From Planctomycetota bacterium (GTDB taxonomy: Bacteria > Planctomycetota > Phycisphaerae > WQYP01): a stretch of DNA of 6,187 nt. Each line of letters begins with the position of its first letter. Position 1 is the stretch's first letter. Below are positions 1 to 4,504 of the stretch, piece by piece. Both the position numbers and the translations under genes were made by a program. Under the pieces are notes generated by a model. It was not told the origin of the DNA. It saw only the letters and a list, made by a program, of their open reading frames with translations, and searched no databases. The stretch covers positions 1 through 6,187 of the forward strand of contig JAKBAC010000184.1 in NCBI GenBank assembly GCA_021809365.1, read 5' to 3'.

Positions 1-265
1 CCGGTGCAAGCGACATGCGGGCAAATCCGACGAGTTGTTTAATCGGACGAACAACCGGTGACGGCGGCGCTTGAATATAGCACTGGACAATTTCGTCACC
101 TCGCACCGCGCCGGTGTTGGTAACGGTGGCGCTTAACATTATGGCGGAGCCGGGAACCGTGCAGGTGCTTATCGGGGCGTCGTCGTCGGACATCCGTTTG
201 CGCGGGGAATTTGCACTTCTCGCCTGAACAATATGACGGAGTGTATCAGAAGGCGGCTGAGACAT
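1..265 (-). CDS. GH3-type fibronectin III-like domain fragment, runs off left edge
   Basis: This partial gene continues past position 1. Reading the minus strand gives VTVTNTGAVRGDEIVQCYI followed by VVRPIKQLVGFARMSLAP. This is the pattern of the fibronectin-III-like domain that closes GH3 beta-glucosidases (family form roughly VTNTG-x-RAGDEVVQLYI, then VRPVKELKGF). Start codons at 265 (88 residues visible) and 193 (64 residues visible) are both possible; neither has a good ribosome binding site, and the residues between them (rich in S, P and R) do not look like domain sequence, so 193 may be nearer the truth. The frame stops upstream at 314-316, and the GH3 catalytic domains and the usual YGLSYTTF-like segment are absent before it. 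It may be a 5'-truncated GH3 remnant, a stand-alone domain or the first domain of a permuted enzyme. The cysteine in VQCYI is unusual, as the family normally has leucine. Domain assignment is fairly sure; gene status is not. Confidence 0.65.
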   Translation of the reverse strand, partial: MSQPPSDTLRHIVQARSANSPRKRMSDDDAPISTCTVPGSAIMLSATVTNTGAVRGDEIVQCYIQAPPSPVVRPIKQLVGFARMSLAP

Positions 266-335
266 GGCCTGTTTGCATCGCGGTTTTCCGAAACGTGTGG
301 ATTCTACCGCAAGTCAGCCCGCGGTTATGCCACAG

Positions 336-420
336 GTTGCAACGGTCATGGTTATAAACCCGCAGGCACGCCTTTGCGATTGGCGTATGCGACCGCCGAC
401 CGATAGACAATTGCCATAAT
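336..420. repeat. Dispersed intergenic repeat, copy 1
   Basis: This element shares blocks, in the same order and orientation, with 4301-4369. The first block is GTTGCNNCGGTCATGG (336-351 and 4301-4316, 14 of 16 identical). The second is CTTTGCGATTGGCGTATG (372-389 and 4322-4339, 18 of 18), then two mismatches and ACCGCC. CAAT and ATAAT follow at matching distances (408-411 and 416-420). The gap between the first two blocks is 20 bases here and 5 in the other copy. This copy lies just past the 3' end of the pilin gene on the minus strand and upstream of the GH3-type fragment. No stable long hairpin, terminal inverted repeats or coding content were seen, so its nature is unknown. The rest of 266-440 holds no supported gene; a TAGAAT box on the minus strand (301-306) lacks a convincing -35 partner. 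Confidence 0.6.
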
Positions 421-440
421 CCGGCAGGGGCAGGGTGCCA

Positions 441-1379
441 TTACTGCGGTAGAATGTTATATACGCGCAGCCCATATTGTTTCACAATGCCAACGTGGCC
501 ATCAGCAAAGACAGCGTTCGCGTAGCCGCTGTTTGTCGCGCTGGTCAGCATGTGCCGGTATCGAATACTGTAATCGTAGTTGGTCGCACCACCCTGCGAG
601 TCCTGGTTGCCAGCCCAGATATTGCTTGGCGACAGGGTGCTGGCCATGATCGGCGCGGTGGTCATTTGCGGATTACTTTGTATGAGTGTCAACATTTCAT
701 GGCTGGGGTAGAGACGGGAAGAATAATTCCACTGAAACGTGAACCATGAATCGCCACTGGATTCGGCTTGCGTGGCATCGGCAAATTCAATGAGGTGCGA
801 GGGCGTCTGAACGATGCTCATGGGCAGCGTAGTGGGGCCGGACCAGTTGGACGGCAGATACTGGCAATCCACAAACAAATTGGGATTGGCACCGTAATTC
901 TGATCATACCACAGGTTGACCGGCACATTCGGGATTAAAGCTGAAGGGCACTGAAACATTCGAGCCCACTTGGTCAGAACATTGGGGTTTAATGCACCGG
1001 TCTCAGCGCCATTTGTGATCATCAAGGCGGATAAGGTCGGGGTGTCGGATGTATATTGATACAGGAAATCACTCCATCCCCATGAATACCAGGCTTCATT
1101 ACCGGGAAATTGCCATTGGTTCCCCGGATTCCACCATGCCGCGACATCGCCCGGCGGAACCATTCCACGGTAGGTTTGGGCATATTCCGCCGTGATCTGT
1201 CCCATCGACCTCAAATTAGCCGAACATTGGATACTTGTGGCTAATTGTTTGGCCCTTGCCAGCGCCGGCAGAAGCAGCGCGACCAGCAGTGCGATAATGG
1301 AGATGACTACCAGCAACTCCACCAATGTAAATCCGATGGAACGCACACGTCGAGCGGTGCGTTGAGCGTGTGAAATCAT
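441..1379 (-). CDS. Type IV pilin-like / type II secretion pseudopilin-like protein
   Basis: This 312-residue protein has a prepilin N-terminus: a basic leader (residues 1-16, several arginines), then GFTLVELLVVISIIALL. Cleavage by prepilin peptidase is expected after G16, leaving F17 as residue 1 and E21 as the conserved Glu5. A single hydrophobic helix covers about 17-39. The globular part is rich in Trp and Tyr, and the C-terminus has FADGHV (291-296) preceded by H276. This is the planctomycete/verrucomicrobial 'H-X9-DG' type of pseudopilin tail, although here 16 residues separate His from DG. Such proteins are thought to sit in the inner membrane and assemble into a pseudopilus or related surface structure; their individual roles are mostly unknown. 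The frame is open to 1460, but the ATG at 1379 is chosen because AGAGGAG lies 8 bases upstream and the prepilin leader then has normal length. The PEP-CTERM gene lies 131 bases upstream on the same strand, so co-transcription is possible. No clear terminator follows the TAA. Confidence 0.9.
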   Translation of the reverse strand: MISHAQRTARRVRSIGFTLVELLVVISIIALLVALLLPALARAKQLATSIQCSANLRSMGQITAEYAQTYRGMVPPGDVAAWWNPGNQWQFPGNEAWYSWGWSDFLYQYTSDTPTLSALMITNGAETGALNPNVLTKWARMFQCPSALIPNVPVNLWYDQNYGANPNLFVDCQYLPSNWSGPTTLPMSIVQTPSHLIEFADATQAESSGDSWFTFQWNYSSRLYPSHEMLTLIQSNPQMTTAPIMASTLSPSNIWAGNQDSQGGATNYDYSIRYRHMLTSATNSGYANAVFADGHVGIVKQYGLRVYNILPQ

Positions 1380-1387
1380 TTTTGGTA

Positions 1388-1394
1388 CTCCTCT
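1388..1394 (-). promoter_or_regulatory. Ribosome binding site of the pilin-like gene
   Basis: The minus strand reads AGAGGAG, 8 bases before the ATG at 1379. It decides the start over the longer frame beginning at 1460. Directly 5' of it, positions 1394-1407 read TTGCAGCAATGCAA, a 5-bp stem closed by a GCAA (GNRA-type) tetraloop in the RNA. The hairpin touches but hardly covers the binding site. Confidence 0.75.
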
Positions 1395-1510
1395 TGCATT
1401 GCTGCAACATTCCTTAAATATCAAACCATTGCAACCGCCCTGGTTTGTGGTCGGCAACATGAGATGGCCCCTGAAATGCCACGCATCCGCATGCCGCTAT
1501 TTCCATTCGT

Positions 1511-2449
1511 TCACCCGATCCGGCGTTTGCGGCGTGCCATCAGAAAAGCTCCGCCGATACCCGCCAACGTGATTGCCGCGGTGGTCGGCTCGGGTACGGA
1601 TGAAAGCGGATTGGTGGAATCAAATGTCAAGCCATACAAAGATGGGTGTTTATCGTAGCTGGCACCCGTGTTGTATTGAGCTTCCGAAAGTTGCAGTACG
1701 TCACCGGTCTGAGCGCCGCTGATATCAAAGAAGAACCAGTTGGCACCCGCGGTTATATTCGTGTAATAGATTTGCGGCGTAGCGGTGGCCGATGCTCCGG
1801 AAGTGGTGTCTGTCAGGGTAATGGCGGAAGGGCTGTCAAAATATTGGCCTGCCAGCACGCCAACATAGATATTGGATGGAGCATTCGAGCCGATGCTCAT
1901 CTTGGCCAGCGTGGCGGGTGTGCCATAGGATTCGTTAGCCCCGATTGCGACGCCGGCCTGCACCGTGTTAGCGGCGGAGCCATCGCGCGCATACACGGTC
2001 GGGTAGCCATAACCCGCGGTCAAGCCGGTAACGTAGCCGCTGTCGGAAACGGTCAGATACGAGGGCTGCTTAATGAGGGTATTGATGGCAAAAGTGCCGG
2101 TGTTTCCCGATGTTCCCGCTGGGATCGATGGATTGGTCATAGGATCCACGCCGACATAAACGCCGCTGGTTATGCCCGTCGGGCTGGTGGCCATCATGAC
2201 ATAACCATCTTGACCGAAGCTGCTGTCTTGCGCGCCGGTAGTGACGTACGGCGCGGTGAAAACGGTTTGTGTAGCCAGGGCACCGGCTTGGCTGGATTGC
2301 TGGGTGGGATTCAGTATTGTGCTGGTCGTACCGTTCACCACGGTTATGGTTGTCGCCGACGCCACCCCGGCGATGCCCAGCGTTAAACACGCCGCCAAAG
2401 ACACAAGCGGCAGCATCCGAACCGTGAGACCTGAAGTAACGCATTTCAT
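1511..2449 (-). CDS. PEP-CTERM sorting-domain secreted protein
   Basis: This 312-residue exported protein has an N-terminal signal peptide: basic residues K2 and R11, a hydrophobic core at about 12-30, and probable cleavage after ASA near residue 32. The mature part is low in charge and rich in Ser, Thr, Gly, Ala and Tyr, suggesting a beta-rich extracellular domain I cannot assign. It ends in a textbook PEP-CTERM signal: VPEP (285-288), a hydrophobic stretch (about 291-305) and the basic cluster RRKRR (306-310). Proteins of this class are thought to be processed by an exosortase and delivered to the cell surface or extracellular matrix; no exosortase gene is in the window. LAAC at 18-21 resembles a lipobox, but hydrophobic residues continue after the Cys, so ordinary signal peptidase cleavage is more likely. 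The start is supported by GGAGGT 5 bases before the ATG. The gene diverges from the XylR-type regulator, a plausible controller. Confidence 0.93.
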   Translation of the reverse strand: MKCVTSGLTVRMLPLVSLAACLTLGIAGVASATTITVVNGTTSTILNPTQQSSQAGALATQTVFTAPYVTTGAQDSSFGQDGYVMMATSPTGITSGVYVGVDPMTNPSIPAGTSGNTGTFAINTLIKQPSYLTVSDSGYVTGLTAGYGYPTVYARDGSAANTVQAGVAIGANESYGTPATLAKMSIGSNAPSNIYVGVLAGQYFDSPSAITLTDTTSGASATATPQIYYTNITAGANWFFFDISGAQTGDVLQLSEAQYNTGASYDKHPSLYGLTFDSTNPLSSVPEPTTAAITLAGIGGAFLMARRKRRIG

Positions 2450-2454
2450 AAGAG

Positions 2455-2460
2455 ACCTCC
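2455..2460 (-). promoter_or_regulatory. Ribosome binding site of the PEP-CTERM gene
   Basis: GGAGGT on the minus strand, 5 bases before the ATG at 2449. It is a near-perfect Shine-Dalgarno and fixes the start, ruling out longer readings in other frames through the leader. Confidence 0.85.
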
Positions 2461-2475
2461 ATTAACTGCGTCAAC

Positions 2476-2534
2476 TTCTCCCTGAAAGTGACATTCAATG
2501 CGACAGGCATCAAATTGCTGGGAGAAACATTGAA
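2476..2534 (-). promoter_or_regulatory. Interleaved inverted repeats in the PEP-CTERM gene leader
   Basis: Two perfect 7-bp inverted repeats interlock: TTCTCCC (2476-2482) with GGGAGAA (2520-2526), and TTCAATG (2494-2500) with CATTGAA (2528-2534). In the minus-strand transcript the order is b', a', b, a, the topology of an H-type pseudoknot, ending 15 bases upstream of the Shine-Dalgarno. It could be an RNA control element or two overlapping protein-binding dyads. Only the pairing is seen; function is inferred and chance is not excluded. Confidence 0.3.
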
Positions 2535-2544
2535 CACACGTGTG
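2535..2544. promoter_or_regulatory. 10-bp perfect palindrome, candidate operator
   Basis: CACACGTGTG is a perfect palindrome directly downstream of the candidate -10 box at 2545-2550, covering the expected transcription start on the minus strand. A protein bound here would block initiation. Which protein binds, if any, is unknown. Confidence 0.35.
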
Positions 2545-2573
2545 ATCGTAGCAGCGCTTACCACCGCACACAA
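2545..2573 (-). promoter_or_regulatory. Candidate sigma70-like promoter of the PEP-CTERM gene
   Basis: On the minus strand TTGTGT (2568-2573) is followed after 17 bases by TACGAT (2545-2550). Matches to consensus are 3 of 6 and 4 of 6 with ideal spacing. The expected start near 2538 would give a leader of about 88 bases before the ATG at 2449. The boxes are only moderately good, so this is tentative. Confidence 0.35.
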
Positions 2574-2630
2574 TGCCATTTTTTTACTTTTAATGTTCAT
2601 TTTTGGAGACGTATTTTGCCCCGGCTTTTG

Positions 2631-2660
2631 GCGATATTGGGGGTCGAAATGGCCGATATT
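2631..2660 (+). promoter_or_regulatory. CGATATT direct repeat, candidate operator of the XylR-type regulator
   Basis: CGATATT occurs at 2632-2638 and again at 2654-2660, 22 bp apart, about two helical turns and on the same face of the DNA. AraC-type proteins with two helix-turn-helix motifs often bind tandem direct repeats at about this spacing. The pair lies some 60-90 bp upstream of the candidate -35 box of the PEP-CTERM gene, a fitting place for an activator. The link to the regulator is inference. Confidence 0.35.
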
Positions 2661-2662
2661 AC

Positions 2663-2696
2663 GGCGTTCTGGATCTCTGAATATCTTCCGAACGCC
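2663..2696. repeat. Inverted repeat / hairpin in the divergent region
   Basis: GGCGTTC (2663-2669) pairs perfectly with GAACGCC (2690-2696). Past one bulged T (2670), GGA (2671-2673) pairs with TCC (2687-2689), giving a 10-bp stem with a 13-base loop. The loop holds GAATATC, an inverted copy of the GATATT motif. There is no T-run, so it does not look like an intrinsic terminator; an operator dyad or RNA structure is possible. Confidence 0.45.
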
Positions 2697-2970
2697 ACAT
2701 AGTGAGTAAAACTTGAGCGGATCCAATGAGTATCAGGGGGGTCGAGGCGTTGCTGTCACGAATATCGGGAAAAAGCGCGCAGCCGAAGACCGCGGCAGTA
2801 AGCGCGACTGCGGTTGCAAAGCTGTCGTGCCGCTTGTCCGGCGGGCGATGGGGGCAATTGCTTTTCGGCGCGGATTATGTGCCGATTGGGTGTCAGCCGA
2901 TTGCCATTCCTGGCTAAAGCACATGTCAGTCGGGCGGCCAATTCGGCTCAACCGTTGTTTCCGAATTCGC

Positions 2971-2997
2971 TTGACAGGGGATATCTTCGGCGATAAA
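2971..2997 (+). promoter_or_regulatory. Candidate promoter of the XylR-type regulator
   Basis: A perfect TTGACA (2971-2976) is followed after 15 bases by GATAAA (2992-2997), 4 of 6 matches to TATAAT. The spacer is short. Transcription would begin within a few bases of the ATG at 3007, implying a leaderless or nearly leaderless message, which fits the lack of a Shine-Dalgarno there. Confidence 0.35.
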
Positions 2998-3006
2998 TCT
3001 TTGAAA

Positions 3007-4242
3007 ATGTCGCATTCAGCGAAGTCGAAACAGCGCCGGATCGTATCAACGACCCTTGGCAACCAGCGGAAGCGTTCCAGGATTCTGGAGAACGGGCGGC
3101 ACAAACACAGGCACATTTTGCTGCTGCTGGATTGGTATGCTCCGGAAATGCACTCGGGCATCGCGCGGTACGCGCGCGGTGCCGGGTGGTTCCTCGATGC
3201 TTTGAGCACCAGAGTTCACCGCTGGGAATCGGGCTGGAAACATGACGGCATCATCTGCCTTCTCGGGCCTGACCCTCGTGTGCGCGAATTTGTCTGCTCT
3301 GCGGGAATACCGGTTGTCAACATTGGGTACGATGCGGCATTGCCGGTGCCGCGGGTCGCCACGGACAATCGGCTGGTGGCGGAAATGGCCCTGGCGTACC
3401 TTTCAGGACGGGGATTCTCTGACATTGGCTATTATTTTAAAGGTACCGGCCCGTGCGACCTTGAACGGATGACGTTTTTGCGCGAGGCGGCGGGCCGCTC
3501 GAACGTACGATTCCATCTTCTGGATTTAAGCGCCTTCCGCGACGCCCCGATCGATTCCGATGCCAGGTACAGAGAGTTGAAGAAACTGCTGCACCGCTTG
3601 CCGAAACCAACCGCGATGCTGGCTGAAAATGATGATTGCGCTGTCGAATTGATTACCGCCGCCCTCGACATGGGCATTAAGGTGCCGGAAGCTATGGCCG
3701 TGCTGGGGGTCAACAACGACGCCCTCCGGTGTGAATTTGCGCCCGTTCCAATCAGCAGCATTGATGAAAATATGGCCGGAGTCGGATTTGCGGCGGCGGC
3801 GCTGCTGGACGATCTTTTTCATGGCCGCCCCGTCAAATCCCCATCGCTTTTGCTGCCACCGCTTCGCGTTGTTTCCCGCCGCAGCACCGATTACATGGCC
3901 GTCGGGGATAAAGTTGTCGCCGATCTACTTGCCCAGCTCAGCCGCCGCTTCACCGAACCCATCAACGCGGACATCGCCGCCACCTGGGCTCCGCTCTCCA
4001 AGAGGCATCTGCATGCTTTATTCAAACGCGAAACCGGCCGCTCCGTGTCCGATTGTATTGCGGATTTGCGGGTACGCCGGGCGGAGGATTTACTTATAGG
4101 TACAGATTTGAAACTCGGCGCTGTCGCGGAGCGGTGCGGATTTTCCGGTGAGCACCAACTCATAAGGGCCTTCCGCAGCCATCACGGCAAAACCCCCACG
4201 GAATACAGGCGTTCCGCCGCCATGCGCAGACGTTCAACTTAA
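3007..4242 (+). CDS. XylR-type sugar-responsive transcriptional regulator (LacI-like sensor plus AraC domain)
   Basis: This 411-residue cytoplasmic regulator has the XylR hybrid layout. From about residue 35 (HILLLLDWY, then HSGIARYARG) to about 290 it is a LacI/periplasmic-binding-protein-like sensor, with landmarks ENDD (207-210), VLGVNND (232-238), then PISSIDEN, and the linker RRSTDYMA ending near 298. Residues about 300-409 form an AraC-type domain with two helix-turn-helices: IAATWAPLSKRHLHALFKRE, and AVAERCGFSGEHQL followed by the family signature FRSHHGKTPTEYRR. Known relatives activate sugar-use genes when xylose or another sugar binds the sensor; the ligand here cannot be read from sequence. 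The frame is open back to a TTG at 2713, but those 98 extra residues resemble nothing in the family, and ATG 3007 gives normal length. ATG 2923 is an alternative. No Shine-Dalgarno precedes 3007. It is transcribed away from the PEP-CTERM gene and converges on the large gene to its right. Confidence 0.94.
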   Translation: MSHSAKSKQRRIVSTTLGNQRKRSRILENGRHKHRHILLLLDWYAPEMHSGIARYARGAGWFLDALSTRVHRWESGWKHDGIICLLGPDPRVREFVCSAGIPVVNIGYDAALPVPRVATDNRLVAEMALAYLSGRGFSDIGYYFKGTGPCDLERMTFLREAAGRSNVRFHLLDLSAFRDAPIDSDARYRELKKLLHRLPKPTAMLAENDDCAVELITAALDMGIKVPEAMAVLGVNNDALRCEFAPVPISSIDENMAGVGFAAAALLDDLFHGRPVKSPSLLLPPLRVVSRRSTDYMAVGDKVVADLLAQLSRRFTEPINADIAATWAPLSKRHLHALFKRETGRSVSDCIADLRVRRAEDLLIGTDLKLGAVAERCGFSGEHQLIRAFRSHHGKTPTEYRRSAAMRRRST

Positions 4243-4300
4243 GCCGCAGCTTACAAGGTCAGATCAGTGGCTTGCGCGACGCCGCGATTCATTTGCCGGC

Positions 4301-4369
4301 GTTGCCGCGGTCATGGCTTTACTTTGCGATTGGCGTATGTAACCGCCCTTGGTTAATTCAATGGATAAT
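4301..4369. repeat. Dispersed intergenic repeat, copy 2
   Basis: Second copy of the element at 336-420, in the same orientation: GTTGCNNCGGTCATGG at 4301-4316, CTTTGCGATTGGCGTATG at 4322-4339, ACCGCC at 4342-4347, CAAT at 4359-4362 and ATAAT at 4365-4369. It lacks 15 bases between the first two blocks. It lies in the 262-base gap (4243-4504) between the convergent regulator and large unknown gene. That gap has no supported gene and no clear T-run terminator; the short hairpin just after the regulator stop (AAGC/GCTT) is too weak to call. Confidence 0.6.
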
Positions 4370-4504
4370 GTGCCGAATCAGCATCCGCTATTTTGTAAAC
4401 AAATTGTCGGCAATGGGGGACGGGCAATACAGGATAGGTCCCGGCATGCAGCGAATCTCCATTGGCGGTTCAGATCGGCCATGACAGCCTGGGCTGCCGG
4501 GGCG

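Larger units (their letters stand above)
2450..3006. other. Divergent intergenic control region
   Basis: This 557-base gap separates the PEP-CTERM gene (minus) from the XylR-type regulator (plus). It holds the leader, a candidate promoter, a palindrome, a hairpin and GATATT motifs listed separately. Besides the two direct GATATT copies there are inverted copies (AATATC) at 2680-2685 and 2761-2766. The open frames across it have no recognisable domains or fitting ribosome binding sites, and I do not regard them as genes. Between about 2770 and 2970 I see nothing specific. Confidence 0.6.

Noticed and set aside
422..440. GC-rich short hairpin (GGCA/TGCC) after the pilin-like gene stop as a terminator.
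   Set aside because: Only 4 bp of stem and no T-run follow on the minus strand.
1646..2386. Plus-strand 246-residue frame opposite the PEP-CTERM gene.
   Set aside because: It is the antisense shadow of a gene with a clear signal peptide and PEP-CTERM tail; its translation has no sensible motif.
2488..2709. Plus-strand 73-residue frame with a hydrophobic stretch in the divergent region.
   Set aside because: No ribosome binding site, no recognisable domain, and it lies over the promoter and hairpin signals; a chance frame is more likely.
2070..2726. Long minus-strand frame with a signal-like segment (MNIKSKKMALCAVVSAA) overlapping the PEP-CTERM gene start.
   Set aside because: It runs out of frame through the PEP-CTERM gene, has no good ribosome binding site, and the true gene has GGAGGT right before its own ATG.
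2713..3006. N-terminal extension of the regulator from a TTG start.
   Set aside because: The extra 98 residues match nothing in XylR-type proteins and would make the protein far longer than the family.
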